From Phoronis australis (Eukaryota > Phoronida > Phoronidae), in assembly GCA_002633005.1 (NCBI GenBank), contig NMRA01000530.1, positions 51,706 through 115,705 of the forward strand: a DNA stretch of 64,000 nucleotides. The letters run 5' to 3'. Below the pieces are notes generated by a model that was not told the origin of the DNA, searched no databases, and saw only the letters and a list, made by a program, of their open reading frames with translations. The position numbers and the translations under genes are program-made. Below, piece by piece: positions 11,643 through 24,500 of this stretch (positions within the stretch are counted from its first letter, which is position 1; each line of letters starts with the position of its first letter).

Positions 11643-13730
11643 GGTCACGTATACAGCACAGACACCACTGAGGAGTCACCCCTCCAGCTGAGATGGTGAC
11701 TTTCCAGTGCTCAGTGGTAGCTTTAGAGCACTACTTGACTTGAAAGTGGAAACAATATATAACATTAGTAAGCAGTTAAAATATGCATCTTTCAATAGAA
11801 CCGTTAACTCTACATAAACTGCCTACCATATGTCAGGTCCAAAGAAATGATTTCTAATAAATAAACAACTCATACTACGAGTGAATTTCTTAATTGGTGT
11901 AACTTAGTGGGAGATTCTGTAACTTGGAACTGTGATTTACTCTGACTGAAGCCCACAAATGTCTGGAACAGTGAACAGCAAAATAAAAAACAACAAGAAA
12001 GCTGCACAGTTAGAACACTGCAATAAATTTCTTTCCAAGACAAAATAGCACTTGTGAGTAATTCTTGTTGTTAGAGAGCAAGATGACAAAGCAACAAATG
12101 CACACGTGCCGAAACACTATGTCATTTAAAACAGATTTTGCACACTGTACACATTTTCACATACTACTTAATGACACTACATAACATTGTTAAAATCGCC
12201 CCTTTTAACTGTAGACAGGTCCCCTACCACTGACAGATGGGTGATCTCCCCATAAATCAATGTACATTGCTATTAAACCGCCAGCACACTGGCTGTCAGT
12301 GGAGTTCAGCCTTCCGTTCAGTTCCAATGACACTGACCCAATGAAGGACTATTCAGAAATAAATTTTACTGCAAAAGTATGGCATTTGTCAAGCAAGAAG
12401 GATTTAAATCGGACTGCGATTGGCTTCAAAGGTGTCCATCTTCACTCGAATAGTACATTCAACTACATGACTGAAGCAATTTAGCCAGGGTTTGGCGCAA
12501 TTTTCAGAAAAAAATCGGCACTGGTTGGATGTATAGCAGTCCCCGATTTTGAGAACTGCATGCAATCACTGAATAAGGGACCCGATATTCAGTTGGTGAA
12601 ACTATTTCTCAAATCAGGGAAAGCTACATCTACCAGTGCCTCTGGATATTGCTCCAGGTGTAAGGGTTAGGAAGAATTATTCATTAATAATAGCAGGAGA
12701 GAAGAAAGCCTGTAACAAGTCTTGAAAACACACACACACACATACATACATACATGCATAAATAAATTCACTGACATCTGTTTCACTGAAAAAGGAAAAC
12801 TAATTGTCATTGTTACTAGTAGCCTTGGTACAAAGCTGTATATAAATATATTTTTGCACCACTTAGTGTGTACATTTTCGACGGCAAATAATATATTTTG
12901 ACAACAGTCTTCATGAGTTCATACAGCTAGCTGGCTGGCTATGAGTATGATACTACTAAGACTAACAGCTCAGTGCAGTGTAGCAGAGTAGAAGGTAGGA
13001 CAGCTCCTCACCGTGTGTTACAACTGAAAGAGAGCTAAACTACAGATTGACACGGTGGCAGGGCAATATCATAACGTGTTTGACAACCATTGAGCTACGA
13101 ACCCCTATTCCTAGGCTAAAAATGATCATCTTCCATTACCTACAATACAGGCCTTCAACACTACAGTCACACAGTGCTTTGGTTTCATGTGTTCGTCAGT
13201 CAGGGTCAAGGTCAAAGTCGTAGTCAACAGATGGCTCTGTACAACATGTTCCTAACATCAGGCACAGGGCCAATTTCTCAGTGGTGGCCCTCACTAACAA
13301 CAGGCCGATTTGCATGAAAAGGAAATTGTTGGTTGACACGGTACTTTTGGACCACATTTTTGGAATTGGTCTTTGAATCTTATGCTGGCTTTAGTCGAGC
13401 ATCGGCAAGGAAGTGATGGTTTTGGGGTGAAAAGTGCCGATTTTGCGTTTTTTGTCCATATTTTCCTTAGTCTAGCTTCAGTGGTTTTCAGCCTGAAAGG
13501 GTCAAAACAAGAGAGAATAAAGTTTTGTTCTCATCTCAGTGAAGGTTTTATGATGTGAAATGACTCAAAACTGTTCATTCTTTGCCTAGTTTTTGACATA
13601 GGAATCAAGAAAGCCGGGGTGACGAGTCCGTTTGACGTGCACTGAGTGTTTTGATAAGCAAAGCCATGTGAGAACTGTTCTTGCCCCTTCTCAGTAGAAG
13701 GCAAATAGTTGTGTAAAAATATAATAACTA

Positions 13731-13835
13731 CAGGCGGTCTGATACACGTTGTACCAGACGTGCGCAGGCCTCGCATGCCCATTGCACTGATCACCTGGAA
13801 ATATTTTCATGCTTTAATATATCGTTAAAAATAGT
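13731..13835 (-). mobile_element. SINE copy 2, body only
   Basis: CAGGCGGTCTGATACACGTT, GACGTGCGCAGGCC, CATTGCACTGATCACCTGG and TTTTCATGCTTTA occur in the same order as in copies 1 and 3. The tRNA-like head is missing. Confidence 0.65.
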
Positions 13836-13860
13836 TGTGTATTACAGAGACGGGATTATG

Positions 13861-13960
13861 TGCTATACAATGGCCGTCTTTATGATACTAAAACACCCCG
13901 CGGTTTGCGGTGCAGTATTATGGCACATTTCAACGCGTTGCTCTGGCTTGTTTTGAATTA
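13861..13960 (+). repeat. Dispersed repeat, copy related to 15672-15772
   Basis: TTTATGATACTAAAACA, GTTTGCGGTGC and GCACATTT recur in order at 15672-15772. No coding function is seen. Confidence 0.6.
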
Positions 13961-14049
13961 CTTTTATCTTAATTTCCACAAAGTGGATGTTGTTTAATTT
14001 TTGTTGGCATACAATATAACCAGTCCCGGTTCAAACGGATTTCACCCCG

Positions 14050-14186
14050 GCAGGAGGAAGTCCGAGAAAATGAGACAAAAGTCCACTAAAAAGGTATGAA
14101 TTCGGCGAACCCCGTTTTTATAGTAACAGGAACACATTCTCAATGAAAAGTTGAGACCCTTATATTTTAGGCTGGGTGCGCGCATG
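14050..14186 (+). repeat. Dispersed repeat family B, copy 1
   Basis: Shares AAAAGTCCACTAAAAAG, CATGAATTCGGCG-like sequence and TATATTTTAGGCTGG followed by GTGCGCGCATGG with copies at 28241 and 50891. The family is non-coding here and its termini are not resolved. Confidence 0.6.
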
Positions 14187-15671
14187 GATTTGACCTACGT
14201 TGCGTTGTAGTGTTGAACTAAATCATCGGATGACAATTCGAGTGTGCCCCTAGTGGCAAAAGGTTTTTCTTCCATGCCTTCCTTTAGTTGTTTGTACACA
14301 TGGTCATCGGCCCAAAATACAACAAACAAGCAAACAAGATCATTGGGGGTGCTATGCACACTATTCAGTAATACACAAGCTGTTCCGTTTTTAGATGTGT
14401 AGTTTACATATTTCACAACACAGGTATCAGGATTACGTAACAGTCCATGAAATTTAAATAGAGTGGGACTTGTCCAGAGGCTCTCACTTAGAAACTAAGA
14501 ACGTTTTTTTTTTTACTTTTGTATTGTAACGGGGGCGGTATTTACGACCAAGGCGCCCAGATTTTAAGAGCCCGGTGCGGACAGAGGGTGATATTGAAAA
14601 CTAAAATTGGTGAATAATAAGTTTATTATGAGTATAATATGTCACACTTACAAGCAATCCTGTCGTTCCATGATCTAGTAGGCCTATATCGCAGCGTTGT
14701 GATTTTAGACCAGTCGCTATTTAATAGTTGTATGTGCAGAAACGGGGGTAATTCAGTTATAGGTACGAAATGTGAGCAGCAATCAAGCTCGGCGGGGAGG
14801 AGCCTGAGAATTGTTGGGGACTAAACTATTGGCATTAGCCCGAAAGCAGCACGAATAGTTGGAGTTTGGTGTGAGTGAGAGTGTATTAGATGTTGACTTC
14901 TTGAGCTCTGCTACTGGATTTCTCGTGTCTGACAAAGACGAAGCATAATTACACAATTTCAGCTAATCAGGCACGATCTATTAAAGGTGCTAAGTCCATA
15001 GTTCCTAGGATCTGACCAAGCATGGCCAAATTTGGTCATGTCTAAAGGACCCAAAGTAATTCCACACGTAATGTACAGCTTGTCTACCAGAGGGAGCATA
15101 TGTCTCAACTATATAATCGTGTCCAGGGCACTCCTGTAGTAACAGTATCTTAGTAGTTTATTAACGTTTTTTCAATTTGGCAAGTAGGTATCTAGTTAGG
15201 GGACAACAACGTCATCCCATTTTCGGACTAATTTAATGTTTCTGTGCCATGTGGTGGCCATTAAATATATTTTTGCGTAAGTTTTTGACATCGGCCTGTC
15301 TCTCTGCCAAATCACCCAAATCTATGAAAAATTATGGTTGTGTTCTTGATAAAAATACCGCGAATCAAGAATTGATTTTCGAACGGTTTCGACTACCATG
15401 TTTGGCGCCTCCTCAAGAGGGAATTTTGCTTTATTGAGTCTGCGGCTATTCTTCTTAACCTTTTGAAGAGAAATTTTGAGGGTATGGAAATGGCAACAAA
15501 CGATGATTAGTTTCAGATGAATTGGAAAATAGCTGTGCCCCCCACCCAGTGCTGTTTTTATTTTTCTTACGTTTGCCTCTGTTGATCCGTGGCTATGATA
15601 TTTTGATGACATTTATTGGTAAATATAGCTTGGTAGAGATAACACCACCTTCCCAATTCGGAAGTGTTTGA

Positions 15672-15772
15672 CGTATTATACAACATCTAATGGCTATTTT
15701 TATGATACTAAAACAGTTTGCGGTGCTATCGTGGGCACATTTGAACTCTCCGCCCCGGCGTTGCTCATGTTA
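15672..15772 (+). repeat. Dispersed repeat, copy related to 13861-13960
   Basis: Second copy of the repeat at 13861. It starts an open frame of 148 codons (15668-16114), which is therefore not taken as a gene. Confidence 0.6.
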
Positions 15773-18700
15773 TTATTATTTTCTTTAACTCTTTTATCTG
15801 CTAAAATGTGGTTGATCTTTGCGTGTTCTTATAAGCTCGAAAAGATAACACCTTATGAACTAATTTACTGCGCCCTCACTGACTTCTCAGTTTTTGAATA
15901 TTTTAATTTTTTATGCGCCTACTCCGCCCGTCCGTTCATCCGTCGGGCGTCCGTCCAGCGTCCGCTGCTTTATCTCCCACACCCTTTGATGTATGTGTTC
16001 ATAAAATGCTACACATGTTTTCCTATCATGGATGGGACGGCATGGGCGAACCTTCGGGCGGATCCGACTACCGGTGTAACCCCTAGTGACAATTTCTATG
16101 CCATTTTAAGGTAAAACGCTGCACGGTGTATATACATGCATTTCTATCTGATTACAGGCAACTCCCAACACTTTGGTGCCCAGTTTTGTTTAAATAGCTT
16201 CACATGAACCAAACTTAGTCACGCCTCAAATGTCCCACAAAACCGCACCTACATAATACACTGTGCCAAGATCAGAACCTTTCACAATGTTTGCTGACTA
16301 CCAGGGAAGCAACTTCTTGCAGGTGCTGGGGGTGTCACCACCCAATAATTGTCGACTAAATTAAGTAGAGGGATAAAGTCGGGCAAGGAAAGAAAATTTT
16401 GGGCAAAAATGTTCATTCAAATAACATTTTAAATTTAAGAGTTTTGAAAAAGGTGGGGTCAATCTGGTTGTGATTAAATTGTCCTACTCTTTGACTGCGG
16501 GCTTTCCAAGCATTATAACCTTCTGTTGTCATTTTCCCTCAAATTGCTTTTTTCATGTGGCGTTGCTTAAAAAATGAAAGTGATACTGTCAAGATGGTCA
16601 TCAAATTCACGGCCGTTACCTTGGTTACGTTTTAGTCTTGTGCACCACTCACGACGAGCTTTTCTTACTAATTAGTCTCATATCAACTCGTTTCAGCACT
16701 TACGCACTGAATGTTCACGAAGCAGGATTAGTTGTTAAAAAGTAGGAGGTAAGGCAACCATTAATGAAACAAGTTTTAAATCCATGAATGACGGATAGTT
16801 TGGGGTGGGGGAGAGGGTGGAGGCAAGTTGATTAATGTCTTAATAGGCGTACATGTTGTGTTCTTGTTAATGATGGTGATATATATTTGTACCTGGCGCA
16901 ACTTTACTATTAAAAATCGTTGAAATGTGATTTTACCTTTGCTGTAATGGTCTTGCGCTTGTTCATGATAAAAAACTCTTGCCACAGAGCAAGAGAAAGA
17001 AACATTAAAGTTATATAGGACCTTCGACAGCTAATGGTCAATATTGGCTAATTTGTGAACAACATGTCACAGAAATGGCTCATCAACTGTTTCCTATGAG
17101 ACTTTAAGATACTGTGCTTTACACACAGTTCTCTGTCTGAATGTGTTTTTGAAATGTTCCACTTTTTAATCAGGGCTATAAAATAGGTCTTTGATGATTT
17201 TCATGAAAAATCCTAAGTTGCATATAAATGAAACAAAATAATATTTCAAAAAAATGTAACAACATGTTTTTTTAAAGATTTCATCTTGAGCATTAATTTA
17301 TTTCGATTGGAATGTGGCCATTGTTATTGATACTGTTCTTTTGGTATCAGCATACATTTCTTGTTTTTGCTTAAGTTTACTAAAAGACATGGTTACGTGA
17401 CCAATTAATGGCACACTGAATTGTAAAAAGTCAAATTCTACAAACGTTCTACTTCCAAGAAACAATACATATACTTTTCCTTCATAAACTGTTAATGTTG
17501 TAGGCATTTGGCAAAAAAGACTTGCTAATTGTTGGTTCTACAGAAATTTAAATTCCTGGTTGCCGTCACCACGCAATAAATAAACGAAACTAACTATTTC
17601 ATCACCAGCTCTAGAACTAAATATCAGACAGATGCTACAGTAGCGTCAGATTTGTTTTACGCTCAGTAAAAAAGAGCAATAGATTTTCGGGTGTTCATGA
17701 AAACGCACCACCCGTCAATGCGGTTCTCGTCGTCCTCAAACGATGGGCATTCGATGACTGAATGACTTTGTTCTACTGGCAAAATAAAACACTTAGCTGA
17801 TATCATAAGATACATTTTGAGGAAAAATAACAGCATGTAAAAAGATAAAGCTCGAGGCAGTTTGGTAAGTGTGTTCAAACCAGAAATTACTCTCTGATTT
17901 GTGGAGGTTAAGATGAAGTGTTGTGAATTGTGTAGTTGCGATGATGGTGCACTTTTGAAATGTTTGATTGAGTACCTGTAAAATGGCAATTGTTGCGAAT
18001 GTTTTTAAATTATTGAATAGTTTGTGCTAATTAACTGCAGTCGAAAAATGTACACATTATGTGATATTTAAACATAAGATTACTGATGGATTTGACTACA
18101 AAACCAAACGTTTCCTTTATGAAGGCGTTTTGGACAATTTTTGGCACATTTTACTTACTTCGATTTAGTTTGAATGCTTTAGTGTATTAACGACCCTCGA
18201 AGAGGTCAAGATGGACCACAAACTGTTCGTGGTGGAGAAGCTTTTCGTTGAAGTAATCAGTGAACTTCAATGGGTATATGGCTCTATGTCAACGTTAATG
18301 GAATGTTAAATCTTTTATGAAACATTACATATGGGGTTCCACCGGAAAACGCGAACCAAAGGAAATTACAGCATTCAAAGATGGGCTTTAAGGAACATGG
18401 CCCGTCAATGGCCGAAAGCGTATAGGTTTCATAGGGGTTCAGAATGTTACAAGGGAGGGGTGTTGGACGTAATTTGTTCAAGTTGAAACTCGAGACATGG
18501 GTGCACCCCATTTATTTTGAAAAACATGCCCATTTACTAATGGCTCGTGGAATGTAGTAAAGATTGTTGCTGATCGATGTAGGCTCGTTTAATATACTCT
18601 ACAACGTTCCAAGCAAACACATTTGATTAATAACGTTATCTTAAACAAATAGTAGTTGTTTTATCAACTGAAAACTGTTGGTATTTTGGCTGGTTTTACA

Positions 18701-19192
18701 GGAGAGGGCAATTGATACAATGCTTGTTTTGTTCATCATTTACAAATATGGAAACATTAAAGCCAAATTAGTCGCTGAGCCGGACTGTCATACCTGTTAT
18801 TCCTATATCGACAAGTGCCTAACAGAGCGTCTAATCCGTGTTATGTCTTAGGAAATGGAATGTCATAACATATCACAAACAAATAATTCACACAGGCAAG
18901 GCTGAACGTTTTTGCCGAGGGCAATAAGTATGTGTCTGTACTTAGAACAAGACATGCACCTAAGTATACAGATGATAACCAACCGCGATCAGGCACATGT
19001 AAAACAGTCGAGCAAACCGCCGACGTTCTGTACCCTCTGCGAGTAGCTCTTGCGTTGCAAAAGCTTTTTATGTGCCTACATATTTACATGTGGGTGCGTC
19101 TTACTGCCATCTCTGTCTGGCCGGTGTGTTCTTATGTGACTGACGACAGATGACGATGGGTTTTGGACCGACCCAAATAGCGCTATGCCCCC

Positions 19193-19950
19193 AAGTGGCA
19201 TTTTTATGTTTGCCTTTGTATCTTTGGAGTTCTTGACGGATTTTCATGAAATGCAAATAGATTTTTAATACAGAGTCAATGAAGCCCTCCCATTATCGGA
19301 CGGATTCGACAAATATTTCGCCACCTTATGGACATTTTTGCGTCCGTTTTCTGGCGTCCGCTTCTCTTTACCGTTCAAAGAAACCTTATAAAAATTTACA
19401 GATGCTTTCTGACGAGAAGGCCACGACTGACGTTGGCTTTCGGATGGGTCCAACTATTTTGTCGACCCCTAGTGGCGAAATTGTTTTTTGTGTCTACGGC
19501 CGAATATCCTTAATCCTTTTAAGGAGCTTTGTTGAAAAGTAAAAGCTGTATTTCTATGGAGCCGTCGACAAAACGGTAAGGAATGTCGAACTGATCCAGA
19601 TACCACTGTACCTCCAGTGGCAAGTTTTTACGTTTCCCTGTATCTTTGGATTTCAGTAATATGTTTTCATGAAATTCGGCAAATAGTTTTCTATTAAGGA
19701 GACGACAACGCCGTCCCGTCTTCGGACGGATTTGATTTTTGTGCACCACCTGGTGGCCATTTTTGTTCCTTTTGCGTTCGTTTTCTGGCGTTCACTTCCC
19801 TATCGGCAATACCGCTGACCAATATGAGAACTTGCAGATGAGTTCCTGATAAGAAGGCCATGACTGAAGTTGAATTTTGGACGGGTCCGTAAACTGTGTC
19901 GCGCCCTAAAGATTTTGCTTTTTACGTCTGCGGCAGAATCTCCTTAAAAG
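19193..19950. repeat. Two diverged tandem units of about 340-350 bp
   Basis: Unit 1 (19193-19540) and unit 2 (19614-19950) share in order GTATCTTTGGA, TTTTCATGAAAT, TCGGACGGATT, GCGT(C/T)CGTTTTCTGGCGT, AGAAGGCCA and TCTACGGC/TCTGCGGC. Partly related sequence occurs near 15185-15260 and 15920-16110. No convincing protein is encoded. Confidence 0.6.
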
Positions 19951-20077
19951 AGAATGCCACCCGATTTAATTAGTCTTTTTTACCGTCTTAATCGGTCTAT
20001 ATCTATATCGCCTCGCACACGGTCGACATTATCTTGCCGAGAGGTGGCGCGTTAACCAGTAAGAAAGGTGAGAAACG

Positions 20078-20257
20078 ATGCAGCGACGTCAGTGGTTCAT
20101 CTACAGAGTGAATGCCGCTATGTTGCGGTGCATCGTTCCCGCCTGTTCGAACAATGGAGCTGCGAGGAAAGCGAGTATATTGTTCTTCCGACTTCCTCGA
20201 GAACCCGAATTGCTTAGGAAGTGGCTCGCAAATTTAACTTCAAAGTCTCTTTTCTAG
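20078..20257 (+). pseudogene. THAP zinc-finger half-domain, truncated
   Basis: A 59-codon frame with an inner ATG at 20120 encodes MLRCIVPACSNNG, then FFRLPREPELLRKW, and stops at 20255. This matches the first half of a THAP domain, a C2CH DNA-binding finger: M-x2-C-x4-C-x-N, a F(H)RFP-like FFRLP and the conserved W. The second half, with C-x2-H and the closing motif, is missing from the frame and no good donor site precedes the stop. It is either a first exon whose partner I cannot find or a broken copy from a THAP gene or P-like transposon. THAP identity is good; whether it is a working gene is doubtful. Confidence 0.6.
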
Positions 20258-21513
20258 AGGAGTTGTTTGGCGTAATGCAAACAGTGATGCCGATGGCAAG
20301 TGCCAAATGACTCGCTTGAAGATTGGTGCCGAGAATTGAGCAGAAATCTCTAGTAATTGGCATTTACCGAGATCCCACAATCTGTTATGAGGATTTTCAA
20401 ATATTCGGTGTGCTCTCTAGGGACATGATAAGAATATAGCTGTCTAAAACGATGAAATGAAGCAGAGAAGTGAAACAACCTTGACAGTAACGTTGTAATT
20501 CTATATTGACAACACTCTCTAGTGGACAATACTTATTGTTGCTACTATAAGATCAAGTAAATCTGTGAAACAAAGTGATGTCCTAATAAATTCGTCAAAA
20601 GCAGGGAGCTAGTTTGAACATTCCTTACATGACTTCATCAATTTGGAAGCGTGAATATAATGATTGAGTCAATTAAATTCATAAGTTGACAGCTGTGAAG
20701 AATGACTGCTGACCACAAATAACAGTATCCACTTAGTGGCGCAACAGGAGCCCCCTCCGCCAAGGAAGGCAAAAGCAGGTGACAACCACTTGGATGAAAT
20801 TAGTAAAACAGAATTTGGTAATCTTTTCAGCACCGGCATAGGCAATTAGTGTCATGTGAATTTCTTATGGCATTTGGGTTGCAGATTTGATACAACAAAT
20901 ATTCCAACAAACCTGCCGCAAAGTAAATATATCCTATCTAGCACAATGTAATCAGAGAAAAAAATGTCAACCACACAACTTCAAGAAACCTATGGAAATA
21001 TTTACCCGACTTCTGGGAGCTGTGCCTGCCTCTTTCTACGGGGGTTCATTGCTGACTGGTTTCCGCGAAAATTGCGTCGCCCTCTGTCGTTGTTCCTTGA
21101 CATCACGTCCCTGGACCATGAGTCGGACATCTCAGATCTAAGTCTGACCCTTTCTACATGCACGTGTTTTGACTGAAAAACACTGGCTGACAATGAAAAA
21201 AGTTGAAAATTTACATGACTGCCCCGTAACTACATTTCACGCAATCAAAACAGCTTTCGCAACTAAATTTCCTAAGCGACTCCATTTTTACTAGGTAGTG
21301 CTGTGGAACTGTTTTTGATGTCTAACTATATTGAGACCTAACAAAAGCAGTTCATCAGGATGACGCGTTTGTGTAATTTGGGTCTCACGTGATTAATGAT
21401 TCAAACATTCATTTCTAAGAGATAAAGGACCAGTGGTTCACTTGCGACAGCTCTTGAATTTCGAATTCGTCTTTGCTACTGATCTGCTGTACAGTAAACG
21501 GACGTTAGCCATC
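20258..21513. other. Intergenic stretch downstream of the receptor gene
   Basis: Overlapping short open frames on both strands between 20887 and 21193 have no family match. I see no gene. The 3' UTR of the - strand receptor gene should occupy part of the right end, but no clear AATAAA was found close to the stop. Confidence 0.5.
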
Positions 21514-24500
21514 TCAAAGGCGTCTCGCGTCTTTCGGGACACCCAAGTCCCTGGCCAAGAGGAGAAATATCGTCCAATAACACACATTGAACACCACATA
21601 GAGAACTGGAAAAATAAATCGTGAGTATTTGTCTATATCGCTTGGGCTGACAACGCAACAGCCACACTTTGACTCTTCGACGTCCTTGAATTCTATACGT
21701 CGGAAGCAGCAACACATTCCGTTCGTTATCACAGGAGCGCCTTTGATATCCGAGGAACCTGGAGAGTCGTGTTTTGAGTACGTCGTCTCGAAGCCACCTG
21801 ATGACCATCTTTGAACCTAGAATGAAACAAAATTTTCAGAAACATCATCTACCTCAGCCGTGAGATCTCTTAAAACTTCTATAAACCATCCTTTGGAGTC
21901 TGTTACAAGAAAGTGACTTAAGACTAAGTCCGAAATTAGGTCTTGCGGTCCACACAAAATTTTCTGAAAAACAAGTACATGTCACTTCAACAAAATTCCA
22001 AATTCTTTAAGAATATATACGTAACTGCTAGTTACTGGGATAATTTGCCTACATCATTTAGGCTGCTGTGTGGTATACGTAATAATTACAAATTATACAA
22101 TTATATTCACTAGTAACTACATGTATGAAGTGGGTGCGTGAAACCAATTTCTAACTAAGTCGTAAGTCTCTTTCTCGAAATCGAACTCGTGACAATTTTT
22201 GTCATTTCCGGTTTTGCTTTGCTACAAACTCAAGATTAATGTCTATAATTCTGCGCTCCAGTCATTTTCGTATATGACTGTCTGATTAAACTTTGCAAGT
22301 GATGGACCCGATATCAATGCGAGTCTGAAGTAGAAATTCCCGGTTTTTTACTCGAAGTCTAGAGTTTTTATTCATGTTTGTCGCTCAGATCTAGGGGTCA
22401 TCAAATGACAGACACCCTGCACTAGAAACCCATCTGCGTAAACCAAAATATGCTACAACATAGACTAATATACAGGTACACTAATTCTGAGTTCGTATTG
22501 AAGCAAGACTGAAAATTTTAAAAACAATTCGAGTTCTATTTCGAGTGCAAAGATTATACTCCGGGCCCAGGTGTTCAACAATTTTTTCATGGCAGATGGT
22601 TTGCCCTTCCAAAACAACGTCATAGGGTTTTAATAATTTGTTTTAGTTGAAAGTGCTCAGAGAAATTGCCTGGATCTCCCCCCGGCGGTCGTACAAATAA
22701 ATGAGCCTGAAGAAATAACAGCATGTCCGTCTGCCTAGAAATCATTTCTATTCTGAATAAGGAACAAGATGATACCAAATTCATAAAAAGAGTGTCTTTA
22801 GATCAAAAGCTGTTTGACAGATTCTTGAAAAACAGCCAAATCCAAATCAGCGTCTCCCCTTCAAACCCGAAGCCCACTGACGAAGTAAAATGCCAGTTTA
22901 AGAGCGTCTACCGTGATTCAACCACCAAAACCTTTGGGAGGCAAAAGTACAATCAAATAACATCTTGCCAAACTTGTTTAAGATTTGCCTGAAACAACGC
23001 AACTTGCGACTAACCTGTTCAACCGGCTTTAACTTTTGTCTTTTGTAATAGTCACGCCTCAAATCGTCGTTTCTGAAATCGTTTGCTTTGTTTAATTCTC
23101 TCTTTTTAAACGAGCCGCCATCCTTTGTCGATGGTGAACCGTCTTTTGAGCAAGAGCAGCTTTTTGTTTTGTTCTTGAAGCATCTTTTCCCGATGTAACT
23201 AACTGCCGCATATTCCAAGAGTGATGCAAACACCATAATGAAGCATACGACAAGATAGATATCGATGCTTTTCAAGTACGAGATCTTTGGTAGCGACGAG
23301 TTTGTGTTCGATATGAGAGTCGTAATTGTCAAGATGGCGGTTATCCCGAGGGCGACACGTGCCGGAACTGCGTCACGACTAAGCCAGAAAGAGACCCAAG
23401 ACACGAGGACGATGAGATTAGTAGGTAAGTAGATCTGGACGACGTACCAGCCTAAACTTCGGGCGAAGTAGAACTCACAGGATAGGCGCGAATAATTTCC
23501 TGAAAAATACATTAATAGATACGACAACGTATTTTTGGCACACGAACCTAACCACGATGCTGCCCCAATCAGGCGGTATTTTGACAATCTTCCCCCTGTA
23601 AGATAATAACTGACTGAAATTTATCCCTCGAATTAAATTTAAACAGGGGCTGGATTGAATAAAACTTCAAAACTATCCGCCGGATAAATTTGATTGTTGC
23701 ATGACGTCAGGTGCATTGTTCAACAATAACAACGTGGCGCGTGATTATGCGACGTCATTGTTGCTATACGGCATATAACTTTTATGCAACTAGACCAGGG
23801 CCCGGTCTCTAATCTTTGTACTCAAAACGAACTCGAAACTATTTTTGGCAATTTCTCTGCTCCTTTTGTCCGAACTTAAGATAGTTGGTTATCAGACTGT
23901 GCTCGAATACATTATAGTTTATGCATAGGAGTTTCTAGTTAAAGTTTGCCCTTGAAGACCCTTATATTCGTGCTACAAACTCGAGTAAAAACTCGAAATT
24001 TCGAGTTCAAACTCGAACTTATTGCTTTAATATTGGTTTTACAAACTGTGAACTAAGGGCAATAAATTATCTACGTAAGTTATTGTGTACTCGAGCATAG
24101 AATAATAGACACATATCTTGAGTTCGCCCAAAAATAGAGTAGAAAATGCCAAGCCTAATTTCGAGTTCCATTTCGAGTAAAAAGATTGGAGACCGGGCCC
24201 AGAGCTCAGTTGCATAAAAGGTCAATCGATTCATTGCAATGTTTCTCGTGTAGTATGTGGTATAAATAGATTATTACATGTTCTCAGCAGTTATCCCCCT
24301 TATCTAGAGCCCTCGTGGATTTTTGAGAATTATCACCCTCGGGGCTAACGCCCCTCGGGCGATAATTCTCCAAAATCCACTCGGGCTCTAGATAACGGGG
24401 GATAACGACTTCGCCACGTAATAATCTATATTTCTCTTTACCACACATAAGTGATAGCAGGAAGAGATCTCTTCCTGGTGATAGTTATAACAGGTTTTGC

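Larger units (their letters stand above)
11643..20077. other. Repeat-rich intergenic region, no supported gene
   Basis: This 8.4-kb stretch upstream of the methyltransferase holds a CA/CATA microsatellite near 12727, a SINE copy at 13731, dispersed repeats at 13861, 14050 and 15672, and a diverged tandem unit at 19193-19950. Open frames of 60-108 codons on the - strand between 17298 and 18511 look mildly protein-like, for example 17298-17507 with its own ATG and TAA. They match no family I know, and I do not call them genes. The methyltransferase promoter should lie at the left end; no TATA motif stands out. Confidence 0.5.

Noticed and set aside
15668-16114. 148-codon open frame on the + strand
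   Set aside because: Its start lies in a dispersed repeat also present at 13861 and its middle is CGTCCGTCC-type repeat; no family resemblance and no splice context.
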